64,000 bases of DNA from G963663735 sp963663735 (GTDB lineage: Bacteria; Acidobacteriota; UBA6911; RPQK01; JAPXNP01). Of the stretch, positions 26,561-35,457 are shown one piece after another (position 1 is the first letter of the stretch; each line of letters begins with the position of its first letter). The stretch covers positions 930,001 through 994,000 of the forward strand of contig CAXXHN010000002.1 in the NCBI GenBank assembly GCA_963663735.2, read 5' to 3'. The notes beneath the pieces are model-generated. The model saw nothing but the letters and a program-made list of their open reading frames with translations. It ran no database searches and was not told where the DNA came from. The position numbers and the translations under genes are program-made.

Positions 26561-27421
26561 TTACTCAAAAACCACAGTTCGGTTATTAAGCACCAAAATC
26601 TTCCGGTTGATATGCTGGTAGACAGCCTTGGCCAGTACGACTCTTTCCACATCCCTGCCCTTGCGGATCATGTCCTCCACTGTGTCACGGTGGCTGACCC
26701 TGGTGATGCCCTGTTCAATAATCGGCCCGGCATCCAGGTCAGAAGTTACGTAGTGGCTGGTGGCTCCAATAATCTTCACACCCCGGTCGGCAGCAGAGCG
26801 ATAAGGATTGGATCCTGGAAAAGCAGGTAAAAAGGAATGGTGGATATTGATAATCCGGTTTGGATAACGGCTTACGAATTCCGGGGATAGTATCTGCATA
26901 TAGCGGGCCAGTACGATGAACTCCACCTGGTGTTCCTCTAACAGCTCGAGCTGGGCGGTCTCCTGCTCCTTTTTGTTATCACGATTAACCGGTAGACAGA
27001 AATAGGGGATTCCATGTATTTCCGCTTGTTGGCGCATATCCTCATGGTTGCTGATGACCAAAGCCAGGTCTGCCTTCCATTCCCCGGTTGAGTATCGATG
27101 CAGAATATCGGCAAAACAATGGGCATGACGGCTGACAAAAACAGCCATCTTCGGCCTGGCTGAAGAAAAGTAAAGCTGATACTGCATCTGCAGTGGCAGG
27201 ATTATTTCCTCTACTGCCCGTTTTTCTATCTCGTTTTCCGGCAGGATAAACTCTCGCAGATCCCATTCAACGCGCATGAAAAAATTCTTCTCTTCATGGT
27301 CGGCATGCTGGTCCAGGTAAAGGATATTCCCCCCGTAGTCCTGGATAAATCCGGTGATCCTGTTGACCAGCCCGGGGCGATCCTTACAGTAAACCAACAG
27401 TATGGCGGTATTATTTATCAT
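26561..27421 (-). CDS. purU: Formyltetrahydrofolate deformylase
   Basis: A 286-aa cytosolic enzyme hydrolysing 10-formyl-THF to THF and formate. An N-terminal ACT domain (CKDRPGLVNRITGFI) is followed by a formyltransferase domain with RHAHCFADIL, the catalytic Asn-His pair in NIHHSFLPAFPG, GVKIIGATSHYV, and the Asp in TSDLDAGPIIEQ. Length and domain order match PurU. It lies 38 nt downstream of the RlmL-type methyltransferase gene and is probably co-transcribed with it. Formate made here can feed formate-dependent purine synthesis. Confidence 0.95.
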   Translation of the reverse strand: MINNTAILLVYCKDRPGLVNRITGFIQDYGGNILYLDQHADHEEKNFFMRVEWDLREFILPENEIEKRAVEEIILPLQMQYQLYFSSARPKMAVFVSRHAHCFADILHRYSTGEWKADLALVISNHEDMRQQAEIHGIPYFCLPVNRDNKKEQETAQLELLEEHQVEFIVLARYMQILSPEFVSRYPNRIINIHHSFLPAFPGSNPYRSAADRGVKIIGATSHYVTSDLDAGPIIEQGITRVSHRDTVEDMIRKGRDVERVVLAKAVYQHINRKILVLNNRTVVFE

Positions 27422-27459
27422 TAACTGATCCCTTGCCGGTATTTCCCGTAGTATTTAAT

Positions 27460-28599
27460 TTACCTGATTTTGTACCTGGCCAGAAAACCCTGCAAGCCAC
27501 CATTATTCAAAGGTTTCTTCCAGGACGGCCACAAGGGAACCTGCTGCAAAAGAGATTCCTTTCCCAGGTAAACAAAGGCAACCGATCCGCTGCATTTCTC
27601 TTTGAGGAAGATCCCCAGTTCTTCCAGCAGATCCTTTGCGCCTCTTTCAGATTCAAGCCTGATTCCGTAAGGAGGATTGCAGACGATTACGGAATTTTCA
27701 ATCCCCTCCAGATCCTGAAATCTGCGGGTACTGATCCTTATGTTATTCCCGCCGGGGAGAGCCCTGCAGTTTTTCCTGGCGGCTGCCGTGGCATGGGATG
27801 AGGAATCACTTCCTCCGATCAGCCCTTCCGTTAAAGGTAAAATCCCCCGGTCGCAAACAGCCCTTACTTCCTTCCATAGTTCCGGCTGAAAATCGGGCAA
27901 ATGTTCGAAACCGAACCGGTCCCGCAGGCATCCGGCCGGTATCAGGCACTGGTGGAGCAAAGCTTCGGCTAACAGGGTACCTGACCCGCAGAAAGGATCG
28001 TAAATAGGTCTGGTGCCGTCCCACTGGCTGAATTTAATAATTGCGGCGGCAACAGTTTCCTGCATCGGAGCTTTAACCGAAGCCTTACGGTACCCCCTGC
28101 GATGCAACGACCCTCCGGATGTGTCCAGGCTGATAGTAGCCTTGTTACCCTGAATATGAAGGTTTATCCAGACATCGGGATTATCCGGGTCCACGTCAGG
28201 CCTTTTTCCGCACGACTCCCTGAACTGGTCAACAATAGCGTCCTTCAGTTTGCGCGCTGCATACTGGGAATGATTGATATTGCTGTTGGACACATTGGCA
28301 AATATGGCGAAAGTGTTTTCCAGTGAAAGTAATTCAGTCCACGGTATGGAACCGGCTGTGTTGTATAAATACTTATCGCTGTGACAGTCAAAAGTAAGTA
28401 AAGGCGCAAGGATCCTGGTACAGATGCTGGAAGAATAATTTAAGCGGTACAGGGCTCTATGGTCGGCGGTGAAATATATCCCACGGTAGGAAGCTTTCAC
28501 CTCTGAAGCTCCCAGTGCTTCCAGTTCCTTGCTTCCGGCTTCTTCCAGGCAGTCGGCAACCTGGGCAAAAAAACGTTGATTTTTCTGGTATGCGAACAT
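27460..28599 (-). CDS. THUMP-domain class I RNA methyltransferase (RlmL/YpsC type)
   Basis: A 379-aa SAM-dependent RNA N2-guanine methyltransferase. An N-terminal ferredoxin-like/THUMP part (residues 1-160; EELGSKELEAL-like start CLEEAGSKELEALGA) is followed by RRGYRKASVKAPMQETVAAAI, the SAM-binding DPFCGSGTLLAEALL and the catalytic motif NPPYG. The size fits YpsC-type single-function enzymes rather than the larger E. coli RlmKL. The likely target is 23S rRNA (G2445-equivalent) by family. It precedes purU on the same strand. Confidence 0.88.
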   Translation of the reverse strand: MFAYQKNQRFFAQVADCLEEAGSKELEALGASEVKASYRGIYFTADHRALYRLNYSSSICTRILAPLLTFDCHSDKYLYNTAGSIPWTELLSLENTFAIFANVSNSNINHSQYAARKLKDAIVDQFRESCGKRPDVDPDNPDVWINLHIQGNKATISLDTSGGSLHRRGYRKASVKAPMQETVAAAIIKFSQWDGTRPIYDPFCGSGTLLAEALLHQCLIPAGCLRDRFGFEHLPDFQPELWKEVRAVCDRGILPLTEGLIGGSDSSSHATAAARKNCRALPGGNNIRISTRRFQDLEGIENSVIVCNPPYGIRLESERGAKDLLEELGIFLKEKCSGSVAFVYLGKESLLQQVPLWPSWKKPLNNGGLQGFLARYKIR

Positions 28600-29020
28600 T
28601 ATGTCAATCTCTCATTCAATCATTTGGTTTTTAAATTCCGGGTAATGGAACTGGATTCCGAATCATAAATTCTTTTGCCTCCGGCCATTATACAAGGTGA
28701 AGGGGCATGTTGATGATGTTTTCAAAATCCGGATTGAGGTCACCTGGAAAAATGAAGGGACAAGGAATCTTCCGTTAACCGCATTTATCACCAGTTTGCG
28801 TAACGAGGCGGTGATGATGCCGGGCTGACTAGGTTTATTAATACCACTAAAAAACTTCCTCAGGCATACTTGATATTGCCTTGAGGAGGCTAGACAGAGA
28901 ATATCGCCATCAGAACGGATCTATGCGATACCGCACTAGTCAACCGGTGAGAAATGCAGCTTAAAACTACTTCATGACAAATCTATTTGTATCGGTTAGA
29001 CAGTGTTATAGAATTAAATC
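28600..29020. other. Divergent intergenic region
   Basis: 420 bp between the methyltransferase (-) and fucosidase (+) starts. It contains the hairpin/U-run at 28847-28889 on the minus strand and a TCACC/GGTGA inverted pair around 28790-28814. Promoters for both directions must lie here. No gene seen. Confidence 0.45.
28847..28889 (-). terminator. Terminator-like hairpin in the leader side of the methyltransferase gene
   Basis: On the minus strand TGCC/GGCA-centred arms (28877-28889 with 28855-28866, one bulged base) are followed by GTTTTTTAG. It lies about 250 nt upstream of the methyltransferase start with no other minus-strand gene before it, so it could be an attenuator or a leftover terminator. 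Confidence 0.45.
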
Positions 29021-30346
29021 ATGAAGAATTACGGCTGCTTGCTTTTCATCTTTTTCTTCTTCCTGTTTCAATCACCTACCGCCCAGAACCTGAGAGGCGG
29101 AGGGGAAGCTAATCCTGAACTGCTTACCAACCAACAGTCCCTCAAGGAATGGAGGGATAAACGCTTCGGAATGTTCATACACTGGGGGCCGATAACACTG
29201 AGGGGCACCGAAATCGGATGGTCCAGGTGCAGAGAGGTTGAGTGCAAAGACTACGATTCCCTTTACCGGGAATTTAACCCGGTGCTATTCAATGCCGATG
29301 AATGGGCGGAAACAGCCAAAAAGGCCGGCATGAAATACCTCGTTCTTGTAACCCGGCACCATGACGGATTTTCTCTCTGGGATACCGAGTATTCGAAATA
29401 CGACATCATGGCTTCTCCATACAAACGGGACATCGTAAGGGAGCTGTCCGAAGCCTGCGATCGACAGGGCCTTATGTTCGGCACTTATTACTCAATATGC
29501 GACTGGTACCATCCCGATTATCCGATCAGATTCTCCCAGGGAAGCAATACTGCTTTAAAAGACAATGCTGATATGGATAGTTTTATCAGGTTCATAAAAG
29601 GTCAGCTGACTGAACTGGTCGTAGACTACAAAAGCAGGATTATCTGGTTCGATGGTGAATGGGAGGACCCCTGGACCCACGAGATGGGTATGGAACTGTA
29701 TTCGTGGCTGCGCGGTCTGGATGGTTCGCTGCTGATCAACAACCGGGTTGACAAGGGCCGGAGAGGCATGTCCGGAGTGAGTAAATCAGACCGGTTTGCC
29801 GGTGATTTCGAGACTCCTGAACAGAAGGTTGGCGCATATAACGTGTCCACACCATGGGAGACTTGCATAACCATAGCAAATCAGTGGTCATGGAAACCAA
29901 ATGACACACTGAAATCATTCGGAGAATGCCTGGAAACTCTCCTGCGGACAGCGGGCGGAGACGGAAACCTTCTCCTCAATATCAGTCCCATGCCTGATGG
30001 GCGGATTGAAGCACGGCAGACTGAAGTCCTGGAAAAAATCGGAAGCTGGCTGGAGATATACGGAGAGTCGGTTTATGAAACAAGAGGCGGTCCGGTCCCC
30101 CCAGCTGAATGGGGTGTAACCACTCACAATGATGAATTTCTGTTTATCCATGTTCTTGATCAAAAGCAGCAATACCTGTTCCTTCCCGGGATCAGTCTTA
30201 TCTCAGCTGAAATGTTCAGGGAAGGTGATCAACTTGAATTTGAAAATGCTAAAAACGGTGTCATCCTGAAAATAACAGGGGAATCCGATGATCCGGACAG
30301 GGTTATCAGGGCCCGCATGAAAAGCTCTGAAACAGTGAACAACTAA
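29021..30346 (+). CDS. GH29 alpha-L-fucosidase
   Basis: A 441-aa exported retaining alpha-L-fucosidase. Signal peptide 1-22, then family blocks KRFGMFIHWGPITL, KYLVLVTRHHDGFSLWDTEY and the nucleophile Asp in IIWFDGEWE (residue 211). GGDGNLLLNISPMPDGRI ends the catalytic barrel. Length is typical of a single-domain GH29 enzyme. It stands alone, divergent from the rRNA methyltransferase, and is probably periplasmic, removing fucose from glycans. Works logically with the GH109 and sulfatase genes elsewhere in the window. Confidence 0.93.
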   Translation: MKNYGCLLFIFFFFLFQSPTAQNLRGGGEANPELLTNQQSLKEWRDKRFGMFIHWGPITLRGTEIGWSRCREVECKDYDSLYREFNPVLFNADEWAETAKKAGMKYLVLVTRHHDGFSLWDTEYSKYDIMASPYKRDIVRELSEACDRQGLMFGTYYSICDWYHPDYPIRFSQGSNTALKDNADMDSFIRFIKGQLTELVVDYKSRIIWFDGEWEDPWTHEMGMELYSWLRGLDGSLLINNRVDKGRRGMSGVSKSDRFAGDFETPEQKVGAYNVSTPWETCITIANQWSWKPNDTLKSFGECLETLLRTAGGDGNLLLNISPMPDGRIEARQTEVLEKIGSWLEIYGESVYETRGGPVPPAEWGVTTHNDEFLFIHVLDQKQQYLFLPGISLISAEMFREGDQLEFENAKNGVILKITGESDDPDRVIRARMKSSETVNN

Positions 30347-30352
30347 AAAGAT

Positions 30353-30820
30353 TTAGATATCAGGAAGCTCCCTGTAAAGAAGCGCTTCTTTAAGCAACAG
30401 TTCTTTCAGCATTACGAACACCTGTTCATATATGCCTGGAGCTTCACTTTCCCTGGAACCGGCTATGTTAAGTATGGTTTGCGGACCCCGGACAGGCAAT
30501 TCAACAAGTCTCGATTTCCCCAGGTCAATGCACCAGCAGGGACGACCGTATCGCTCCGCTGTTTTCAGGGTCAGCAAGGTTCCACCCTTTATTTTCGTTT
30601 TATAAAAAATAAGGGTGCCGTCCGAGTCCCTTACATTCCATTCGGTCCGTTGAGCATACCCGGGGGAAAGTGTTTCCTCAAGGAGGTAACGCCCATCAAT
30701 TATTCCATCTTCAGCCTTGCGACCTTTCGGGCACCATCCTCCGATTGGGAAACCAGCAGCCATGGCTGCATCCAGAGCTGCCCTGTCCACCCCGGTCTGT
30801 CCTCCAGAAATAATTTTCAT
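30353..30820 (-). CDS. Putative molybdenum-carrier-type Rossmann protein
   Basis: A 155-aa cytosolic protein with the N-terminal signature ISGGQTGVDRAALDAA and GGWCPKGRKAEDG, matching the putative molybdenum carrier family (related to the SLOG/YpsA-type Rossmann fold). Whether it carries molybdenum cofactor or binds a nucleotide ligand is not shown by the sequence. It ends convergently 6 nt from the fucosidase stop and is preceded on its strand by the M14 peptidase gene (59 nt). Confidence 0.8.
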   Translation of the reverse strand: MKIISGGQTGVDRAALDAAMAAGFPIGGWCPKGRKAEDGIIDGRYLLEETLSPGYAQRTEWNVRDSDGTLIFYKTKIKGGTLLTLKTAERYGRPCWCIDLGKSRLVELPVRGPQTILNIAGSRESEAPGIYEQVFVMLKELLLKEALLYRELPDI

Positions 30821-30879
30821 AACTACTTCGATTATACTCTTTCCTGGAAATCACCTCTCCTGATCAGCCAGAATATCAG

Positions 30880-32112
30880 CTATTTATCATTAAAATCCTG
30901 GAAATAAAGGTAAAAAACTTTCCCTAAATCCTCACCTAATTTTATCCAATCTGCAGCCTCGGGAACTTTATTCAAACCGGCAATCCAGTTGGCATTAAGT
31001 TCATAGATGAGGGCATCAATCCCGTAACGTTCCACTAAACCTTCTCCAAAAGATCCGGGATTTCGAAAATCACCCCCGCTTACTCCCTCAGTAAACCAGG
31101 TATTGGCGCGCAGGATCTTCACAAATTTGTTCATTTTCCCAAGGTAAGTTTCAAGGTCAACTGTATCTGGACGGCTGATGTGGACTCCTCCGCTTTCATC
31201 ATTATGAAAATCAATGGCCAGGTCAGGTTTCAAACCCTGCTTGATCAGTGATTCTATAAACAACTCAAAAACGTGATTCTCAGGTGATAAAAGCTCATCG
31301 GCAGGTTTGTCCCATTTGCGGTTCAAGTCCATTCCCCTGGAATTAAACCTGGTACGGCCATAAAAAACACCATCCATATTGGCCATGGGAAGTACGTAAA
31401 GGCAATATTTTTCAAGATAATCCTGTTTACCTTCATCTTGATCAAGCAGTCGCCTGATCAAGCCTTCTATTACCCAGTTGCCACCGGGTTCCCAGGGATG
31501 CGCCCTGCCCCTCAACAGAACCCGGTGAGGCGCATTTTTGGACCCGATCCTGATAATGTCCAGTTGCTGGTCACATACAGTTCGACCTACAGGAATTATT
31601 TCGGCTAATTGATTGCCTTTCAAGTCCTTGATCAATTGTTGCAAATCACTGATCCGGTATGGCTGTAACCTGGCCACCTGCATTTTTTCACTCTCCATGC
31701 TGACCCTGACTTTCAGCTCTCCGTCAGAAATTTTTTCGGTTTCAACCGGTCTCCAGGACTTTCCATCCGGAGAAACATAACAGCTGGTCCTGGCGTCAAT
31801 GGCCGAACCAGGCTGCCCGTTCCAGATGTTTTCAAAACCCTTGATCAGCAGCACCTGTTCGCTGCCTTTTTCTGCTTCAAGCAGGAAATTCCAGTGAATA
31901 CAGGCCCGGTTCGGAGAATTCCTTTCATGGTCGTAAAGCAGCTGAATACACACTGTTCCATCGGGTAGCACGTCCCAGTCAAGAGGAGATCCGTTTTCAA
32001 TAAAATAGCTGATGTAAACGGTATTCGCGGGCAGGGCACAGATAGGTCCGATTGAGAAAAAAAGCAGGATTATTAAACAGGTCGGTAAAAGCTTACTTGA
32101 GAATAATTTCAT
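30880..32112 (-). CDS. Exported M14-family zinc carboxypeptidase
   Basis: A 410-aa exported metallopeptidase. A signal peptide (1-27) precedes a beta-sandwich N-domain (about 30-155) as found in cytosolic carboxypeptidase-like (AGBL/CCP) M14 proteins. The catalytic part shows zinc ligands in RAHPWEPGGNW (His and Glu), PMANMDGVFYGRTR, GMDLNRKW, the third ligand in AIDFHNDE and the general-base Glu in LIYELNANW. All catalytic residues are present. CCP-like enzymes trim C-terminal Glu or other residues; the bacterial target is unknown. Confidence 0.85.
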   Translation of the reverse strand: MKLFSSKLLPTCLIILLFFSIGPICALPANTVYISYFIENGSPLDWDVLPDGTVCIQLLYDHERNSPNRACIHWNFLLEAEKGSEQVLLIKGFENIWNGQPGSAIDARTSCYVSPDGKSWRPVETEKISDGELKVRVSMESEKMQVARLQPYRISDLQQLIKDLKGNQLAEIIPVGRTVCDQQLDIIRIGSKNAPHRVLLRGRAHPWEPGGNWVIEGLIRRLLDQDEGKQDYLEKYCLYVLPMANMDGVFYGRTRFNSRGMDLNRKWDKPADELLSPENHVFELFIESLIKQGLKPDLAIDFHNDESGGVHISRPDTVDLETYLGKMNKFVKILRANTWFTEGVSGGDFRNPGSFGEGLVERYGIDALIYELNANWIAGLNKVPEAADWIKLGEDLGKVFYLYFQDFNDK

Positions 32113-32294
32113 AACCAGTAAACAATATCATCCCGGTATGATTGCGGATTGGGAATTATGAACTGAATGCTCCAGTCAGGATATGAGTGCCTGTAATCTC
32201 TGGATTATAGCGGGATCAGGCAGACTTAAAAGAATCCAGGAAGGATGTCACCGGGAGTGGAAAGTGAAATTTGAAAAGTAGAAAGTGTTAAAGC

Positions 32295-32333
32295 CTGAAG
32301 CAGCCTGGGGCGGGAAGCTCCAGGCTGCTTCAG
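32295..32333 (-). terminator. Strong hairpin after htpG
   Basis: 14-bp perfect stem (32295-32308 with 32320-32333) with an 11-nt loop, beginning 7 nt beyond the htpG stop. The minus-strand sequence after it is CTTTAACAC, a poor U-run, so it may act as a terminator or a 3'-end stabiliser. Confidence 0.6.
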
Positions 32334-32339
32334 AGCGGA

Positions 32340-34292
32340 CTAAAGGGTCTTTGTTATCAATTCGGCCATTTTCTTGCTGAAAGCGTTAGGATCAGGCGGC
32401 TGTAAACCTTCAGCTAACATAGCCTGTCCATGCAAGAGTTCAGCAGTGTCAGCCAAGCGGGGATCCACCGGATCTTCCTTAAAAATCACCTGCAGTTTTT
32501 CAAGAATCTCGTGATCTGGATTTAACTCCAGGATCCTTTTGACCTTGGGAACATCCTGTCCGGTCGCACGCAGCATCTGCTCCATCTGTACGGTCATGTC
32601 TCTTTCATCACTTACCAGGCAGGCCGGAGAGGTGGTCAGCCTGGTAGAAAGCCGCACTTCCTTGACGTATTCATCAAGAGTCTTCTGCATTGATTCAAAA
32701 AGCGATTTACAGGCTTCGCTTTTTTCTTTCAATTTTTCTTCAGCTTCTTTTCGTTCATCAGCTGTCCCCGCGTCAGACAGCCCCTTACTTACAGATTTAA
32801 GGGTTTTTTCCTTGAAATTGTAGATAGACTGCACCCACAACTCATCAACCGGATCTGTCAGCAGCAATACCTCGTAGCCTTTTTTCCGGAATGATTCGAG
32901 ATGGGGTGACCTTTCCACTGCTTCCCGGGTTCTTCCATTGATGTAATAAATGCTCTCCTGACCCTCCTTCATTCGTTCAACATATTCAGGAAGGGAAATT
33001 TTTTCGGTTGGTTCCGATGTGGTCGCAAACGAACAAATTTCAAGCAGGTCATCCCGGCGCTCCGGATCCCTGAAGAGGCCTTCCTTAAGGACCTTTCCGA
33101 ACTCTTTCCAGAATTTTTCAAAATTATCCGGCCGATCCTTACGCATCTGCTTCAAGGTATCAAGGACCTTGCGGGTAAGACTTTTTCTAATCACTTGTAC
33201 GTGCCTGTTCTTCTGCAGGATTTCCCGGGAGATGTTCAGGGTAAGATCTTCTGAATCCACGACTCCGCGCATGAAACGCAGGTATTCTGGAATCAGCTCC
33301 TTACAGTCATTCATGATAAATACGCGCTTAACGTACAGGTTTATGCCATGCTCTCCGTCTGCCATGAACAGGTCCATTGGAGCAGAGGATGGAAAATAAA
33401 GAAGCGCCCGGTGTTCCGAAGTCCCTTCCGCCTTGTAAACAATATGTTCCAGGGGATCATTCCAGTCATGGCTTATGTGCTTGTAGAACTCCCGGTATTC
33501 ATCATCATTAACGTCTTTTTCTTCACGGGTCCAGATGGCCTTCATTGAATTAAGGACTTCATCCTTCTCCACCTTCTTTTCCTCTGCGCCTTCAACCGGC
33601 TTGCCTTCCTCATCCCTGGCAATTTCAGTGCGTTCAATCTTCATGCGAATAGGATAGTTAACAAAATCAGAATACTTGCGGATAATCCCCCTGATAGTCC
33701 ATTCCTGGGTGTAATCCTCTTCTTCTTCTTCATTCTTACGAAGGTAAAGAGTGATGGTTGTGCCAGGTTCGCTCCTGGTAGAAGGTTCGAGGGTATAGGA
33801 ACCTGCCCCGGAACCGCTTTCCCATTTCCAGGCTTTTTTCTCCCTCGCAGAACGGGTAACGAGTTCAACCCTGTCAGCCACCATGAAACTGGAGTAAAAA
33901 CCTACTCCGAACTGCCCTATCATCTCCGGAACCAATTCCTTGCTTTTTGCTTCTTTAATCATTTTCGCGAAATCCTGGGTACCGGAATGAGCAATGGTCC
34001 CGATATTTTCAACGATTTCGTCATGGGTCATCCCAATTCCATTGTCAACTATTTTCAGGGTTCCGGCTTCTGGATCAGGAATCACTCTTATATGTGGATC
34101 GTCGGTAAATTTCACCAGGTCAGGATTAGTGAGGGATTCGTAACGCAACTTGTCGATAGCGTCTGAGGCGTTTGATATGAGTTCACGCAGAAAGATCTCC
34201 TTGTGGGAATAGACTGAATGAATCATCAAGTCCAACAGCTGGGCTGCTTCAGTCTGGAAAACATGGGTTTCAGGTTTTTTCTTTTCTGCCAT
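32340..34292 (-). CDS. htpG: Hsp90-family chaperone HtpG
   Basis: A 650-aa cytosolic ATP-dependent chaperone. GHKL ATPase domain: ELISNASDAIDKLRY, VDNGIGMT, and GQFGVGFYSSFMVAD with the nucleotide-binding lid. The middle domain carries the catalytic Arg region (NISREILQKN). The C-terminal dimerisation domain is complete. GAGGAG lies 9 nt upstream of the ATG. Length is typical (about 620-650 aa). It appears to be a single-gene unit with a strong 3' hairpin. No CIRCE or sigma-32 site could be identified with confidence in the 270 bp upstream. Confidence 0.98.
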   Translation of the reverse strand: MAEKKKPETHVFQTEAAQLLDLMIHSVYSHKEIFLRELISNASDAIDKLRYESLTNPDLVKFTDDPHIRVIPDPEAGTLKIVDNGIGMTHDEIVENIGTIAHSGTQDFAKMIKEAKSKELVPEMIGQFGVGFYSSFMVADRVELVTRSAREKKAWKWESGSGAGSYTLEPSTRSEPGTTITLYLRKNEEEEEDYTQEWTIRGIIRKYSDFVNYPIRMKIERTEIARDEEGKPVEGAEEKKVEKDEVLNSMKAIWTREEKDVNDDEYREFYKHISHDWNDPLEHIVYKAEGTSEHRALLYFPSSAPMDLFMADGEHGINLYVKRVFIMNDCKELIPEYLRFMRGVVDSEDLTLNISREILQKNRHVQVIRKSLTRKVLDTLKQMRKDRPDNFEKFWKEFGKVLKEGLFRDPERRDDLLEICSFATTSEPTEKISLPEYVERMKEGQESIYYINGRTREAVERSPHLESFRKKGYEVLLLTDPVDELWVQSIYNFKEKTLKSVSKGLSDAGTADERKEAEEKLKEKSEACKSLFESMQKTLDEYVKEVRLSTRLTTSPACLVSDERDMTVQMEQMLRATGQDVPKVKRILELNPDHEILEKLQVIFKEDPVDPRLADTAELLHGQAMLAEGLQPPDPNAFSKKMAELITKTL

Positions 34293-34563
34293 ATGTAAAG
34301 TCTCCTCGTTCAGATATTCTTATTGCATTTATGGGTTTCGCTATACTATTTGCACTTTTAGATAATATCGCTGCGTCATTTTCGCAAGCTTTGCCCTAAA
34401 GAAAAATGGTATTCCCGATTCAGGAGGCACTTAATTTCCAATTATTAGATTGATACACCTCAGGAATAACGAACCCCTGGCATCGATACCTACAATGAAT
34501 CCAACGATAAAAAGAAAGGGGTGATCTGTTTTTATTAGCCCGCCCTGGTGATATCATTTTTTT

Positions 34564-35436
34564 ATGAAAAAATTACTTATTTTGCTGCCGATGGTCTGTC
34601 TTTTTTCTATTGGTGTTAAAGCCCAGGCTGATCCGCAAGGAATCTATCTTATAATCAGGGCTGATGACATCGGGTCATCCCATGCCGCCAACCTGGCCTG
34701 CATCAAGTCATACCGTGAGGGAATCGCGCGTTCGGTTGAGGTTATGAGTACTTGTTCCTGGTTTCCCGAAGCAGTCAGGATGCTCAGGGAGAATCCCGGA
34801 TATGATGTCGGCCTTCACCTGACACTAACCAGTGAGTGGGATAACGTCAAATGGGGGCCCCTGACAACTGCGCCCAGTCTGGTAGACAAGGATGGATATT
34901 TTTTTCCAAAAACACGCACTCCTCCTGAATCATCCGCCAGGATCGGTTTCTGGGATGAATCTGTCAGTCTGAAAGAAGTAGAAGCTGAAGTTCGGGCCCA
35001 GATCGATCTGACCGTAAAAAACATTCCCCAGGTTACCCATATCTCTGGCCACATGGGCAGCGGCAGCGCTGATCCAAGAGTAGCGGCTATTGTTGACCGC
35101 CTGGCAAAGGAATACGGTATTGACATAAATCTGCAAACCCTGGGTTTTAAAAACGCCAGATGGGGCGCCTCCAATGCTGATGACGCCGTCACCAGGGAAA
35201 ACAAACTTATTTCCATGCTGGAAAGCCTTGAACCCGGCCGACACCTGTTGATTGAACACCCCGGCCTTGATACTCCCGAAATGGAAGGCCATGGCCACGA
35301 AGGCTACCGGAATGTTAATACCCACCGGGATGGTGTAACTAAATCCTTCTGCAGCCCGGCAGTAAAAAAAGTTATCGAGGCCAGGGGTATCAAACTGATC
35401 AGCTATAAAGAGGCCCAGGAATTATTTGGCGAATAG
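34564..35436 (+). CDS. Exported ChbG/YdjC-like carbohydrate deacetylase
   Basis: A 290-aa polysaccharide-deacetylase-fold protein of the YdjC/ChbG family, which removes an N-acetyl group from chito-oligosaccharides and related sugars. Signal peptide 1-21 (ending KAQA). Metal motif IIRADDIGSSHAAN, DVGLHLTLTSEW with the ligand His, and ISGHMGSG with the second His. It is 21 nt upstream of the sulfatase gene and clearly co-transcribed. Export suggests action on periplasmic oligosaccharides, possibly the same sulfated amino-sugar substrate. Confidence 0.87.
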   Translation: MKKLLILLPMVCLFSIGVKAQADPQGIYLIIRADDIGSSHAANLACIKSYREGIARSVEVMSTCSWFPEAVRMLRENPGYDVGLHLTLTSEWDNVKWGPLTTAPSLVDKDGYFFPKTRTPPESSARIGFWDESVSLKEVEAEVRAQIDLTVKNIPQVTHISGHMGSGSADPRVAAIVDRLAKEYGIDINLQTLGFKNARWGASNADDAVTRENKLISMLESLEPGRHLLIEHPGLDTPEMEGHGHEGYRNVNTHRDGVTKSFCSPAVKKVIEARGIKLISYKEAQELFGE

Positions 35437-35457
35437 GATTTTTAAAAGGAATTTCAA

